Assembly (NCBI RefSeq): GCF_900119895.1
Contig: NZ_FQLR01000004.1
Coordinates: 1 to 64,000 of the forward strand
Direction: 5' to 3'
Source of the DNA: Collinsella phocaeensis
GTDB lineage: Bacteria; Actinomycetota; Coriobacteriia; Coriobacteriales; Coriobacteriaceae
DNA: 64,000 nt
In this document: positions 20,247 through 31,967 of the stretch, one piece after another
Layout of the letters: each line of letters begins with the position of its first letter
How positions within the stretch are numbered: position 1 is the first letter of the stretch
Position numbers and translations under genes: made by a program
The notes under the pieces: generated by a model
What the model saw: only the letters and a program-made list of their open reading frames with translations
Databases searched by the model: none
What the model was told of the DNA's origin: nothing

Positions 20247-21345
20247 CGGTGTACTTCACCTCGCCGGAACCGGCGATGCACGAACCCACGCGGAACGGCT
20301 TCTCGCCCAGAGCGGCGAGGGCCTCGGCCACAGCGGTCTCGTCCTCGGGAGCCACGATCAGCATCAGGCCGACACCCATGTTGAACGTCTTGCAGGCCTC
20401 GTTGGGGGCAAGCCCGGCATGCTCGGAGACATAGGTGATGACCGGCGGGACGTCCCAACCCATCCGGGAGCCGTCGCGCTGCACGAGCGCATCGACATCC
20501 TGGGGCAGGGCGCGGTTAAGATTCTCGGTAATGCCGCCGCCGGTGATGTGCGCGATGGCGTGCACCTTCGAGCCCGCCTCGCCACGAAGCAGCTCGAGGA
20601 TGGGCTTGACGTAGATGCGGGTGGGAGCGAGAAGGGCGTCGGCGAGGTTGAGGCCGGGCGCGACCTCGATACCCTCGAGCTCTGCCTTCTTGGCAGCGGC
20701 CTCCGGCGTTCCGGGAACGATCCCGTCGACACCGATGACCTTGCGAACGAGCGAGTACCCGTTGGAGTGAACGCCGGTGGAGGGCAGGCCGATGATCACA
20801 TCTCCCTCGCGCACGTTGGCCGGGTCGATCATCTTGGGACGGTCGACGACGCCCACGGTAAAGCCGGCGAGATCGTAATCATCCGGGCGCATGACGCCGG
20901 GGTGCTCAGCCATCTCGCCGCCCACGAGCGCGCAGCCCGCGAGCTTGCAACCGTCGGCCACGCCGCGCACGATCTTGGCCATGTGATCGGCCTCGATATG
21001 GCCGATGGCGACGTAATCGAGGAAGAAGAGGGGCTCGGCGCCGGAAGCGAGGATGTCGTTCACGCACATAGCCACGAGGTCCTGACCCACCGTCTCATGG
21101 CGATCGAGGATCTGGGCGAGGACGAGCTTGGTGCCGACGCCGTCCGTACCGGAAATGAGGATCGGGTCCTCCATGTCCTTAAGGGCGGCGGCGGAGAACA
21201 GGCCGCCGAAGCCGCCGATGCCGCCGATGACCTCAGGGCGATTCGTGTCGGCGACCATCTGCTTGATCGCATCGACCGCACGGCCGCCCTCGGCCGTATC
21301 GACGCCGGCGTCCTCATACGTTACATGCTTAGGTGTATCGGCCAT
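20236..21345 (-). CDS. purM: Phosphoribosylformylglycinamidine cyclo-ligase (AIR synthetase)
   Basis: Step 5 of purine synthesis, ATP-dependent ring closure to AIR. 369 residues. YEDAGVDTAEGGRAVD at the N terminus, DGVGTKL (ATP/Mg loop), DILASGAEPLFFLDY and GLPSTGVHSNGYSL are all conserved. Overlaps purN by 11 nt. Confidence 0.97.
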   Translation of the reverse strand: MADTPKHVTYEDAGVDTAEGGRAVDAIKQMVADTNRPEVIGGIGGFGGLFSAAALKDMEDPILISGTDGVGTKLVLAQILDRHETVGQDLVAMCVNDILASGAEPLFFLDYVAIGHIEADHMAKIVRGVADGCKLAGCALVGGEMAEHPGVMRPDDYDLAGFTVGVVDRPKMIDPANVREGDVIIGLPSTGVHSNGYSLVRKVIGVDGIVPGTPEAAAKKAELEGIEVAPGLNLADALLAPTRIYVKPILELLRGEAGSKVHAIAHITGGGITENLNRALPQDVDALVQRDGSRMGWDVPPVITYVSEHAGLAPNEACKTFNMGVGLMLIVAPEDETAVAEALAALGEKPFRVGSCIAGSGEVKYTDEQ

Positions 21346-21491
21346 GAGAGGTTCCTTTCGACCCAGGGAATTCCTAACTCAGCATGATAGCAGGCACTAT
21401 CGCGCGGGGCACCTCAGGAGCTCGCGTCGGCCACCTCGCCTCAGAGATGAGGCGGCCGACGCGCCCGCGAGGTCTTGCGACGATGCCAAGA

Positions 21492-21517
21492 CCCCAAATG
21501 GGGGCAGGCGCTTAATT
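21492..21517. repeat. Palindromic repeat, copy 1 (degenerate)
   Basis: CCCCAA...TTGGGG arms around the core GGGGGCAGGCGC. The arms are shorter than in the other copies, but the core fits the shared pattern GGGRRCAGNCNC. Confidence 0.45.
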
Positions 21518-21631
21518 GGGGCAGCGACAGGAGGGGACGCCGGGCGCTGAAGAGACGGCGGTCGAATGTCCCGGCCGCCGAATTGCGCGCCGTCCGCGCG
21601 CCCGCCTTCGGATTCGCGCCCCGCCTCAATC

Positions 21632-21668
21632 CCGCCTCAATGTAGGGACTGCCCCCAAATTGAGGCGG
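21632..21668. repeat. Palindromic repeat, copy 2
   Basis: Perfect 10-bp arms CCGCCTCAAT / ATTGAGGCGG. Reverse-strand core reads GGGGGCAGTCCC. CCGCCTCAAT is also duplicated directly just before the left arm. Shares arm core CCTCAAT with copy 5. Confidence 0.75.
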
Positions 21669-21681
21669 ATCGGCATGGAGG

Positions 21682-23349
<1,668 letters not shown>

Positions 23350-23636
23350 ATCTTCCCCTGTCCGTCCCAGGATTGCCGTTACCTGCCCATTATGTCACGT
23401 CCCCATGCGCCGCGGCATCGGACGACACGCATTTCCGCGTTCTTTACAGGCCCCTTCCCCGCGTGTCAAAAGGAACGTACCCTAACGGCGCGCGGGGCGC
23501 CGTCGACCGGAGCGAAGCGCGCGCTGACGGCGAGAGCCGCTCGATCCGAACTCGAGCGGACGGAAATACCCCAGGACGTGTACCATGGATGCGCCCGGGA
23601 AACCGCCCGCGCGCATCCGACCCGAAAGCCGCACGC

Positions 23637-24473
23637 ATGCACCTGATCTACCCGATACTGTGCTCCGCCTCCATCACGGCGATAACCGCCGTGCGCGCCG
23701 CGGAGTCCATGGTTCCCGTACCCGTGTGGATGGAGATGGTCGCCATCGTCGTCGCGTCGATAACCGGCACCCTCGCGGCGCGGGAACGCAAGCTCGACCT
23801 GGTGGGAGCCATATGCCTCGCCGTGCTCGTCAGCCTGGGCGGCGGTCTGCTCCGCGACGTCATCCTGCAGGTCGGCAACGTCTACATCCTCAACCAGCCC
23901 CTCGCGCTACCCGTCTCCGTGATCACCGCGGCTCTGACCTTCGTCTTCCCCTCGCCCTTTCTCAAGCAGGATCGAGTCATCGCGCTGCTCGACATCTTCT
24001 CCGTCGGCCTCTACGCAGCCACGGGCGCAGATAAGGCCCTGGTATACGGGTTTGAGCCCATGGTCTGCGTGATGATGGGCTTCTTCACGGCAGTCGGCGG
24101 CGGCATGCTGCGAGACGTGTGCCTCGGAGAAACGCCTCGCATCTTCCAGCGCAGCACCTTCTACGCCGTCGCGGCGATCGGCGGGTCGGTCTCCTACACC
24201 CTTCTCACCGGCATCGGGTACTCCCATATCGTCGCCCTCGTCGCCTGCGTCGCCGTGACCATCGCCCTGCGTTTCCTCTCCCTGCACTACAACATTCAGA
24301 GCCCGACCGATGAGGACATCGCGCGGGCCGCGCACAAGGTCAAGAATCGCGCATCCGCCCTCCGCAGCGCAGAGAGCCTCGAGCGGCGTCGCGGACGCAT
24401 CCAGGCCGATATCTCCAGAAGGCAGCGCGAGGAGATTCGCCGCGCCTGGAGGGGGCGCTACCGCAGACGCTGA
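23637..24473 (+). CDS. UPF0126/TRIC-type membrane protein
   Basis: 278-residue polytopic protein with the two-repeat UPF0126 architecture: GGGLLRDVIL in the first half and GGGMLRDVCL in the second, each following paired TM helices, about seven TM segments in all. Bacterial relatives include TRIC-like cation channels; some family members are linked to amino-acid transport. The C-terminal 55 residues are a highly basic cytoplasmic tail (RRRGRIQADISRRQREE...). ATG 23637 has only a weak ribosome site. Encoded against its neighbours. Confidence 0.82.
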   Translation: MHLIYPILCSASITAITAVRAAESMVPVPVWMEMVAIVVASITGTLAARERKLDLVGAICLAVLVSLGGGLLRDVILQVGNVYILNQPLALPVSVITAALTFVFPSPFLKQDRVIALLDIFSVGLYAATGADKALVYGFEPMVCVMMGFFTAVGGGMLRDVCLGETPRIFQRSTFYAVAAIGGSVSYTLLTGIGYSHIVALVACVAVTIALRFLSLHYNIQSPTDEDIARAAHKVKNRASALRSAESLERRRGRIQADISRRQREEIRRAWRGRYRRR

Positions 24474-24531
24474 CGGCGCGGACGGCTTGCACTCGACCGG
24501 GGGGCGCCCCGGTCCCGCCGCCCTCGGATGC

Positions 24532-25344
24532 CTACGCCACCCGTGCACCGACGGCGCGCTCAAGGGCGGCGAGCAGCGATGCACGGCTCCTGTTCATGAT
24601 GAGCTCCTCCGGGAAGTGGATCTCCGCGAGCATCTCCTCCGCCCGCGGGAACTTCCCGATGCGGCTCGCCATGTGCGCGTCGCTGGATACGGTGATGCCG
24701 CACCCCATCTCGGCGGCGCGCTCGGCGATGTGGGAACACGCCGCGTGGTAGCGGCCGTCCGGCGCGTCCACCGCGAGGCTGTGCTCATTGATCTCGACGA
24801 GCTTTCCGAGCTCGGCGGCTCGCTTCAGCACCGTATCGACATCGTAGCGAATGCCCGCGCGACCCGTATGGCCCAAGATGAACACCTTCGGGTTCTCCAG
24901 GGCTGCCAGGTACATATCGGTTCCCTGGGCTATGGTGGCCCCGTCGGCGAAGCTCGTGGCATGCACGCTTGCGACCAGATAGTCGAGATGGGCGGTGACG
25001 CGATCGATGAGCGGCAAGTCCTCCCCGTACGGCGTGTCGAGGATGGTCTCGGGGCACGAGATGTTCTCTCCGAACAGCGTGCCGTCAAGGTCGACGATGT
25101 CGACTTCGGCGCCCCTCAGAAGCGTGACGCCGTCCCATTCACGCGGCCAGATCCTCTGGTTGATGAAGAACTGGAAATTCTTGATCGTAGGCTCATCGAA
25201 GAGCATGGGGCTGAAATGGTCCGCACTTCCCAGGACCTCGAGGCCGGCCGCGCGTGCGGCGGCCACGTTCTCGGCGATCGTGGAATACGCGTGGCGCGTG
25301 AACAGAGTGTGGGTATGAAGATCGCCTGCGATACGGTACGACAT
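24532..25344 (-). CDS. PHP-domain phosphatase/hydrolase (YcdX-like)
   Basis: 270-residue metal-dependent hydrolase. DLHTHTLFTRHAYST at the N terminus, SADHFSP, the Glu in LLRGAEVDI, SVHATSF, LGHTGR and SSDAHMA supply the His/Asp/Glu ligands of a trinuclear PHP site. No polymerase or histidinol-phosphatase context, so the substrate is unknown. ATG 25344 is chosen over an upstream GTG because GGGGTG lies at proper distance. Overlap-spaced after the aminotransferase gene. Confidence 0.85.
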   Translation of the reverse strand: MSYRIAGDLHTHTLFTRHAYSTIAENVAAARAAGLEVLGSADHFSPMLFDEPTIKNFQFFINQRIWPREWDGVTLLRGAEVDIVDLDGTLFGENISCPETILDTPYGEDLPLIDRVTAHLDYLVASVHATSFADGATIAQGTDMYLAALENPKVFILGHTGRAGIRYDVDTVLKRAAELGKLVEINEHSLAVDAPDGRYHAACSHIAERAAEMGCGITVSSDAHMASRIGKFPRAEEMLAEIHFPEELIMNRSRASLLAALERAVGARVA

Positions 25345-25352
25345 GGGCACCC

Positions 25353-26534
25353 CTAACGGTAGCTTTGGGCAAGCGCCTCCCAGGCGGGAAGCGAGCGCTC
25401 GATGGTCTCATGGCTCACACAGTACCCGATACGGACCCAGCCCGGCACGCCGAAGCTGTCCGATGGAACCGGGAGCAGCTCATAGGCTCGAGCGCGGGCG
25501 CAAAACGCCTCGGCATCTTCCTCGAGCGCGCGCATCCATAGGTAGAACGCTCCGTCGGGTTCGACATAGTCGTATCCGTACTCGGACAGCGCCCGCGTGA
25601 GAACCTCTCGATTGCGCGCATAGGACTCCACGTCGCACGGCTCGTCCACACAATCGATGACCACGCGCTGGAACAGCGCGGGCGCGCATACGAACCCGAG
25701 GCATCGGGCCGCACCGGCCACAGCGGCCATGATGCGGTCATGATCGGCGCACGTGTCGGGAACGAGCACCCATCCGACGCGTTCGCCGGGAAGCGACAGC
25801 GACTTCGAATACGAATAGCACACCACCGTGGGAGCATAGATGCTCGGCACCCAGGGAACCTCGGCCCCGTAGACGACCTCGCGATACGGCTCGTCCGAGA
25901 TGAGGAAGATCGGCTCATCGCGCCCCGCCGAGGCCTCCTGGAGGGCGGCGGCGAGCGCCTCGAGCGTCGCGCGCGTGTACACGGCCCCCGTCGGGTTGTT
26001 GGGGGAATCGATGATGACGGCGGCCGTGCGCTCCGTTATCGCCGCGCGCAGCGCATCGACGTCGATCTGGAACGTCTTCTGATCGGCTAGGACCTCGACG
26101 CAGGTCGCGCCGGCGTTCTCGATCCATACGGCGTACTCGGGGAAGTACGGCGCGATGACGATGACCTCGTCCCCTGGGGCGACGAGCGCGTGGAGGCAGC
26201 AGCTCACCGAAGCGGCGGCGCCGACGGTCATGAAGACATCTTGGGCGCCATACGCCGTCCCGAACCGACGGTTGAGCGATGCCGCGACGGCCGCGCGGGC
26301 GGCGGGCAGACCGGGCGCAGGCGTATACCCGTGCAGCACCGCGGGATCGACCTCCGCGACCGAGCGCTCGATCGAGGCCCGGACGGAAGCCGGGGCGGGG
26401 ACGCTCGGGTTGCCCAGGCTGAAATCGAAGACGTTCTCCGACCCGATTTGAGCCTTCCGTTCGCAGGCGTACGCGAAGATCTCGCGAATCTTCGAGCTCT
26501 CTGCTCCGCGTTCATACATCGTCCGGTTCACCAT
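25353..26534 (-). CDS. PLP-dependent aminotransferase class I/II
   Basis: Fold-type I aminotransferase of 393 residues. SLGNPSVPAP near the N terminus, DSPNNPTGAVY (PLP-binding Asn), ISDEPYREVVY (Asp and Tyr), and YSYSKSLSLPGERVGW with the PLP-binding Lys and following Arg. The C-terminal Arg (VRIGYC) would hold the substrate carboxylate. Resembles aspartate/aromatic aminotransferase-like enzymes; the amino acid is not predictable. GGGGAGG precedes the ATG. Confidence 0.9.
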   Translation of the reverse strand: MVNRTMYERGAESSKIREIFAYACERKAQIGSENVFDFSLGNPSVPAPASVRASIERSVAEVDPAVLHGYTPAPGLPAARAAVAASLNRRFGTAYGAQDVFMTVGAAASVSCCLHALVAPGDEVIVIAPYFPEYAVWIENAGATCVEVLADQKTFQIDVDALRAAITERTAAVIIDSPNNPTGAVYTRATLEALAAALQEASAGRDEPIFLISDEPYREVVYGAEVPWVPSIYAPTVVCYSYSKSLSLPGERVGWVLVPDTCADHDRIMAAVAGAARCLGFVCAPALFQRVVIDCVDEPCDVESYARNREVLTRALSEYGYDYVEPDGAFYLWMRALEEDAEAFCARARAYELLPVPSDSFGVPGWVRIGYCVSHETIERSLPAWEALAQSYR

Positions 26535-26568
26535 GGACGCCTCCCCTTTCTTGCGCGCAACGACGCAA

Positions 26569-27393
26569 TCATACCGTCCGCCGGCCGCGCCCGCGGCGCA
26601 CCCGCGGTATGAAACGCGCTGCTAACGAGCGACCGTCGCGCGTCTTCACATATGCATAGCCGATCACTGCGAACACGAGGGCACCGATGAGGTTCACGAT
26701 GAGGTCGGCCATGGAGTCGTGGATACCGATGTCCAGATAGCCACCAGGAATCTGGACGACCTCACCCGAGGTCAGCAGGATCTGCGTGGATGCGATCCCC
26801 TGCACCGGTACCGTCACGTTGGAGTTGGTCGGATCGAGCCATACGGTGTTGAAGCCCTGGACGAGCGTATCTTTCTGCATGTCGACACCGATGAAGCAAT
26901 CGGCGCCGTACTCGAAGATCTCCCAGCACGCGCCGATGCACATGGAGAAGGCGGCGGCGGAGACCGCCATATAGAGTGGCGTCAGGTGAATCTTGGACGA
27001 CTCGCTGCGATTGAGGATATCAAAGAGGGCGAATCCGATCCCCGCGCAGAGAAAGCCCCACGTAGTGTGGAGAATGGTATCCCAGAAGGGAATGCGGATG
27101 TAGAACGCATCGATCTCACCGAGTATCTCGGCGGCGAAGATGAAGAGCAGGATGATCGATTCAAGAAGATCAGGCAAGTCGATATCGAGCGTATGCTCGA
27201 TGAACGAGGGAATGAGCAGGAGAACCAGGGTGAGCACGCACAGCATCATGTGTTCGTAGTGACCGAGGAACGCGGAGCGAACCAACGTCACCAGGACGAG
27301 GGCGCGCAGGACGAAGTAGAGGACGAACACCGTGGGCTCCTCTTCCCGCTTTCGGTGCATGACCTCTTTCGAGCGCTTGATGAAACCCGACAT
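26569..27393 (-). CDS. Multi-pass membrane protein, unknown function
   Basis: 274 residues with a charged cytoplasmic N terminus (KRSKEVMHRKREEE), about six TM segments, a soluble loop of about 50 residues before the last TM, and a basic C terminus. Conserved-looking polar motifs FWDTILHTTWGF and ACWEIFEYGADCFIG recall DUF2238/YjdF-type membrane proteins, but the match is not certain. AAAGGAAAGG precedes ATG 27393, which is why the longer frame is not used. Confidence 0.7.
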   Translation of the reverse strand: MSGFIKRSKEVMHRKREEEPTVFVLYFVLRALVLVTLVRSAFLGHYEHMMLCVLTLVLLLIPSFIEHTLDIDLPDLLESIILLFIFAAEILGEIDAFYIRIPFWDTILHTTWGFLCAGIGFALFDILNRSESSKIHLTPLYMAVSAAAFSMCIGACWEIFEYGADCFIGVDMQKDTLVQGFNTVWLDPTNSNVTVPVQGIASTQILLTSGEVVQIPGGYLDIGIHDSMADLIVNLIGALVFAVIGYAYVKTRDGRSLAARFIPRVRRGRGRRTV

Positions 27394-27495
27394 GACCTTT
27401 CCTTTCGAGCGCGGGCGGAAACGCCACGCGTGACGACTCGGCACGCGCGAAGTCTGATGGGAACTAAGCGGCCAAACCTGACCGTAAAGAGCAGG

Positions 27496-27529
27496 GAGGC
27501 GCCACGGCGCTCATGCACCGCAGCGCCTC
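27496..27529 (-). terminator. Possible terminator after ftsH
   Basis: GAGGCGC/GCGCCTC outer stem with an inner CGG/CCG pairing, 24 nt past the ftsH stop. No good T-run, so weakly supported. Confidence 0.4.
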
Positions 27530-27553
27530 TTCGTGCGTGAAACGTCGTTTCCC

Positions 27554-29758
27554 CTACGCGTCGGTCGGGGGAGCGTCGACGGAAGCATCCGATGCGGACC
27601 GCTCCGCCGCAACCGCCGCCTCGGCGAATGCAGCCGCGGCGGCGGCGATCTCCTCGTCACTCTGCCTCGACTTCTTCGAAGGCGCGGGGCTCGAAGGAGC
27701 CTCGCCCTCCGCTTCCTCGGATGCGACGAACTCGTCCCAACGCCCGTCGAGCAGCGCCTCGACGGCGGCGCCCTCGACGGTCTCGCGCTCGAGCAGCACG
27801 CGCGCCATCAGCTCGAGCTGGTCGCGATGGTCGGTGAGGATCTTCTCGGCGCGCTCGTGGGCCTGACGCATGATGCGCTGGACCTCCACGTCGATGCGGT
27901 GGGCCGTCTCCTCGGAATAATCCTGATGATCCGCATAGTCTCGGCCCAAAAACACCTGGTGGTCAGCCTCGCCGAACACCTGGGTTCCCAGTTCCTCGCT
28001 CATGCCGAGGCGCGTGACCATCTGTCGCGCCATCTTGGTCGCGCGCTCGAGGTCGTTGCTCGCGCCGGACGTGATGTCATCGCACATGAGCTCCTCCGCC
28101 ACGCGGCCTCCGAGGAACACGGCGAGGTCGTCGAGCATCTCGTTTTTCGTCGTGAGGAAGTGATCCTCCTCGGGACGGGACATGGTGTAGCCCAAGGCCT
28201 GCCCGCGCGGGATGATCGTGATCTTATGGACCGGATCGGCGTGCTCGAGCAGGTGGCCCACAAGGGCGTGCCCGCTCTCGTGGTAAGCGATCGTCGTGCG
28301 CTCCGTCTCCGTCATGACGCGGGCCTTGCGCTCGGGACCGGCTATCACGCGGTCGATCGACTCCTCGATCTCGGACATGGAGATGTCCTTGCGGTGGCGA
28401 CGCGCCGCCAGCAGGGCGGCCTCGTTCAACAGGTTCGCGAGGTCTGCGCCGGTGAACCCGACCGTGAGCTGAGCCAGGCGCTTGAAGCTCACGCCGTCCA
28501 CAAACGGCTTGTTCTGCGCATGCACGCGCAAAATCTGCTCGCGGCCCGCCACATCCGGACGGTCCACCGTGATCTGGCGGTCGAAACGGCCAGGACGCAG
28601 CAGCGCCGGATCGAGGATATCGGGGCGGTTGGTCGCGGCGATGAGGATCACGCTCTCGCTCTCCTCGAAGCCGTCCATCTCGACCAGCAGCTGGTTCAAG
28701 GTCTGCTCGCGCTCGTCGTGACCGCCGCCGAGACCGGCGCCGCGCTGGCGACCGACCGCATCGATCTCGTCGATGAAGATGATCGAAGGGGCCTGGGCCT
28801 TGGCGTCCTTGAAAAGGTCGCGCACGCGGCTCGCGCCCACGCCGACGAACATCTCGACGAAATCGGATCCGGAGATGCTGAAGAACGGCACGCCGGCCTC
28901 ACCGGCCACCGCTTTCGCGAGCAGGGTCTTACCGGTGCCCGGAGGGCCGACGAGCAAGACGCCGCGGGGAATCTTGGCTCCCAGCTTGCGGAAACGCTCG
29001 GGCTCCGCCAGGAAATCGCGGACCTCCTCAAGCTCCTCCACCGCCTCGTCGATGCCGGCGACATCGGAGAATTTCACCTTGGGACGCGTGGCCTCGTTGG
29101 TCTTCGCGTTGGTCTTCCCGAACTGCATCGCCTTGTTGTTCGCACCCGTCATCTGCCGCATGAAGTACATCATGAGCAGGATGAGCGCGAGGGTCGGCAG
29201 CAGGGTCATGACCAGGTCGGACCAGAAGTTCGGATCATCCGTATCAACCGTGTACGTGGTGTCGGGGTGCTTCGCCATGAGCTCGGACAGCGAATCGGAT
29301 CCAACGTAGGTCGAGGTGAACGGCACGAGGTTCTTGTCGTCATGCGCGGCGTCCTCAGGCCAGTACTCGCCCGTCATGGTTCCATCCATGACGGTATAGA
29401 CGACGCTATCCACGCGGTCGTCCTTCACGGCGGTGACGAACTCGCTCGTGGAAAGCTCCTTCGCATTCGAACCGCCTTGGAACGCGCCGCCCATGCTCAT
29501 CGCCATATAGCCCACGAGCGCGCAGGCGAGCAAGAAGTAGAGCCAGCTCACGCGGGACGGCGGCTTGCGTCCACCCGACCCCTCGGGCCCCCTGCCGGAC
29601 CCGCCGAACAGGTTTCCCTCGAGCTTGTCCATGAGGCCGCGGGAATCGTCTTCGGGCGCGTTGCCGCGCGGTGCGGAGCCGTCCTCCTTGCTGGGGCCGT
29701 CGCTCTCCGCGAAGCGCGCGGCCGAGCGGTCGTCGATACGGTTGTGCAGATTGGTCAT
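27554..29758 (-). CDS. ftsH: ATP-dependent zinc metalloprotease FtsH
   Basis: Membrane AAA+ protease of 734 residues for quality control of membrane and short-lived proteins. A 65-residue hydrophilic N-terminal extension precedes TM1 (about 71-90); TM2 is about 182-200. AAA domain: Walker A GPPGTGKT 271-278, Walker B IIFIDE 326-331, then [20 protein letters not shown]. The zinc site HESGH is near residue 490. The Ser/Ala/Glu-rich tail is long. ATG 29758 is one nt after the hpt stop, so the two are coupled in the classic tilS-hpt-ftsH order. Confidence 0.96.
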   Translation of the reverse strand: MTNLHNRIDDRSAARFAESDGPSKEDGSAPRGNAPEDDSRGLMDKLEGNLFGGSGRGPEGSGGRKPPSRVSWLYFLLACALVGYMAMSMGGAFQGGSNAKELSTSEFVTAVKDDRVDSVVYTVMDGTMTGEYWPEDAAHDDKNLVPFTSTYVGSDSLSELMAKHPDTTYTVDTDDPNFWSDLVMTLLPTLALILLMMYFMRQMTGANNKAMQFGKTNAKTNEATRPKVKFSDVAGIDEAVEELEEVRDFLAEPERFRKLGAKIPRGVLLVGPPGTGKTLLAKAVAGEAGVPFFSISGSDFVEMFVGVGASRVRDLFKDAKAQAPSIIFIDEIDAVGRQRGAGLGGGHDEREQTLNQLLVEMDGFEESESVILIAATNRPDILDPALLRPGRFDRQITVDRPDVAGREQILRVHAQNKPFVDGVSFKRLAQLTVGFTGADLANLLNEAALLAARRHRKDISMSEIEESIDRVIAGPERKARVMTETERTTIAYHESGHALVGHLLEHADPVHKITIIPRGQALGYTMSRPEEDHFLTTKNEMLDDLAVFLGGRVAEELMCDDITSGASNDLERATKMARQMVTRLGMSEELGTQVFGEADHQVFLGRDYADHQDYSEETAHRIDVEVQRIMRQAHERAEKILTDHRDQLELMARVLLERETVEGAAVEALLDGRWDEFVASEEAEGEAPSSPAPSKKSRQSDEEIAAAAAAFAEAAVAAERSASDASVDAPPTDA

Positions 29759-29759
29759 G

Positions 29760-30308
29760 CTACGAATAAACCTCCGGCTTGAGCACGCCGACGTAGGGAA
29801 GATTGCGGTAGCGCTCGGCGTAGTCCAGGCCGTAGCCGACGACGAACGCATCCGGGCAGTGAGTGCCGACGTATTTGGGATTCACGGCAGCCTGCTTGCC
29901 CTCGACGTCCTTCCACAGGAAGGTGGCGACCTCCAGGGAGGCGGGCTTGCGGCTGGCAAGGTTCTTCATCAAGTACTTGAGCGTGAGGCCGGAATCGAGG
30001 ATGTCCTCGACGATCAGGACGTCGCGGCCCTTGATGTCGATGTCGAGGTCCTTGATGATGCGGACGATGCCCGAGGACTTGGCGCCGTCTCCATAGCTGG
30101 AAACGGCCATGAAGTCGATGGCGACCGGACAGTCGATGGCGCGCATGAGGTCGCCCATGAAGACGACGGCGCCGCGCAGCACCGCGATGAGAACCAGGTC
30201 GCGGCCGGCATAGTCGCGGGAGATCTCCTCACCCATACGCTTGACCATGGCGGCGATGTCCTCTTCGGAGAAGAGCACGGTTTCAACATCCGGATGCATT
30301 GCGTTCAT
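29760..30308 (-). CDS. hpt: Hypoxanthine(-guanine) phosphoribosyltransferase
   Basis: Purine salvage enzyme of 182 residues. PRPP loop VLIVEDILDSGLTLKYL with the paired acidic residues, LRGAVVFMGDL near residue 45, and the purine-contacting CPDAFVVGYGLDY are conserved. GAAAGG precedes ATG 30308. Sits between tilS and ftsH on one strand. Confidence 0.96.
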   Translation of the reverse strand: MNAMHPDVETVLFSEEDIAAMVKRMGEEISRDYAGRDLVLIAVLRGAVVFMGDLMRAIDCPVAIDFMAVSSYGDGAKSSGIVRIIKDLDIDIKGRDVLIVEDILDSGLTLKYLMKNLASRKPASLEVATFLWKDVEGKQAAVNPKYVGTHCPDAFVVGYGLDYAERYRNLPYVGVLKPEVYS

Positions 30309-30347
30309 GACTTGCCTTTCTTGACGTCCGGGCCGGTATGTGTGAGC

Positions 30348-31907
30348 TTACCCCATCGCCGCGTCCTCGGGGGCGCGATTCAAGGGACGAACAGCCAATT
30401 TTATCAGCAGCCGTGAAGCCGGCGTGCATTTGAAACGGTCGTCCAGCCGAATACCCGCAACCCACACAACGGCCCCTCCGGGCGCGGTGCGCACCACGGG
30501 AACCGACGGACGGTCCGCCACGGACACGTGGGCCTCGTTGAGAATATCCGAGAGCTTTTTCGTCCGGCCGCTCATCCCGAGCGGGCACATGATGTCGCCG
30601 GGGGCGGGGGCGTCCACCCACAAGCGCGCGGAGCGCACGTCGGCCGGGATCGTCGCGTCGGCGCCGCGCAAATGGGACGGATCGTGCACCGCATACCCTA
30701 ACGCCGCCGCATCGATGTACGCCACCGATCCGTCGGCGGCCCCCCGATCATCCAGGGCGAGCGCGACGGGGTTCGTCCCGGAGGGCACGCGCACGAGCTC
30801 GGAGACGAGCATCGCCTGATTCGCCAAGGGGATCGAGGCGGGAACCCCCAGCCATGCGGCGACCAGGCGCTCGCGCGCACATGGAGTTCGAAACGCAAGC
30901 GCGCCGAACTCCATGCGCGCGTCGACGCCGCCCGGAAGGCTCAACGAGCCGCTCCCCGAGGCGACGCAGGCGAGCACCTGCTCCACATGGCGCATCTCGA
31001 TGCGGGCATCGGGAGCGAGGCGCTTGTGGGCTAGGCGCACCATGCGGCGCGCAAGCGCCAGCTCGGCCGAAGCCAGGCGCGAGGCGTCGATGACCATGAG
31101 CCCCTCATCGGTCCTCAACGTGCAGGCCCGCAGGGCGCTGGCGGCGAGATGCGCCATGAACGCATCCTCCTCCCCAAGAATGTCGCAGGTCGATCCAATC
31201 GCCCGCTCCAGCTCCGGATTCCTTTCCCGGGCCTTCGGGACCACGCGGTGCCTCACGAAGTTGCGCAGGTAGGAGATATCGCCATTTGACTCATCCTCGC
31301 GCCAGGGAATACCGGCCACCTCCAGGTAGCGGCACAGGTCCTCATGCGTGCGCTCGATGAGGGGCCTCACAATGATGTTGCGGCGGCGGGGGATGCTCGA
31401 GAGCCCTGCCGGCCCCGACCCTCTGATCGCATTCATGAAGAACGTCTCCGTGCGATCCGAGGCCGTGTGCGCCGTGAGGATGCGCGCGGCCGACCGAGGC
31501 GTCCCCAGCTTCTCGGACAGCTCACGCACGTAGCGCCGCGCGGCGGCATAGCGAACCTCCCGAGCGGCCGCCTCGAGATTCGACCCCCCGAGATCGGAGA
31601 AATCCGCATGCTCGACGCAGAGCGGCAGGCCGAAACGATCGCACAGCTCGCGCACGTAGCGCTCGTCGCCGTCCGATGCGTCCCCGCGTAGATGGTGGTT
31701 TACATGCAGGACGTGCAGTCGCTCGCGGGCGACGCGGGCGGTGCCGCGGCCATCTCCGATATCAAGCCGAGACGTGCACGCCATGACGAGAAGCGCCGTC
31801 GAGTCCGCGCCTCCTGATACCATGAGCACCACGGGCGCCGCGGCGGGCGGGGCCCCCGCGGCCGCCCGCGCGGGTACCGTCCTGTAGTGCTGCGCAACCG
31901 TCGGCAT
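30348..31907 (-). CDS. tilS: tRNA(Ile)-lysidine synthase
   Basis: Converts C34 of the CAU-anticodon tRNA-Ile to lysidine so that it reads AUA. 519 residues. PP-loop SGGADS at 31-36, HVNHHLRGDASDGDERYV and AHTASDRTETFFMNAIRGSG are family signatures. The C-terminal third contains the TilS substrate-binding domain ending around MSGRTKKLSDILNEAHV. An Ala/Pro-rich N terminus precedes the PP-loop. Confidence 0.93.
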   Translation of the reverse strand: MPTVAQHYRTVPARAAAGAPPAAAPVVLMVSGGADSTALLVMACTSRLDIGDGRGTARVARERLHVLHVNHHLRGDASDGDERYVRELCDRFGLPLCVEHADFSDLGGSNLEAAAREVRYAAARRYVRELSEKLGTPRSAARILTAHTASDRTETFFMNAIRGSGPAGLSSIPRRRNIIVRPLIERTHEDLCRYLEVAGIPWREDESNGDISYLRNFVRHRVVPKARERNPELERAIGSTCDILGEEDAFMAHLAASALRACTLRTDEGLMVIDASRLASAELALARRMVRLAHKRLAPDARIEMRHVEQVLACVASGSGSLSLPGGVDARMEFGALAFRTPCARERLVAAWLGVPASIPLANQAMLVSELVRVPSGTNPVALALDDRGAADGSVAYIDAAALGYAVHDPSHLRGADATIPADVRSARLWVDAPAPGDIMCPLGMSGRTKKLSDILNEAHVSVADRPSVPVVRTAPGGAVVWVAGIRLDDRFKCTPASRLLIKLAVRPLNRAPEDAAMG

Positions 31908-31967
31908 ATCACATCTCCCGTCTTATCGTCCGCCCATATTGTATCTGCACGAAAGGTCGTACGCCGC

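Larger units (their letters stand above)
21346..21681. other. Intergenic region purF-purM with two palindromes
   Basis: 336 bases without a gene on either strand. It holds two members of the dispersed palindrome family at 21492-21517 and 21632-21668, the second starting 13 nt past the purF stop, where it could end purF transcripts. Confidence 0.65.

Noticed and set aside
23350-23636. Purine riboswitch or PurR box upstream of purF
   Set aside because: No conserved riboswitch core and no clear palindrome in the leader.
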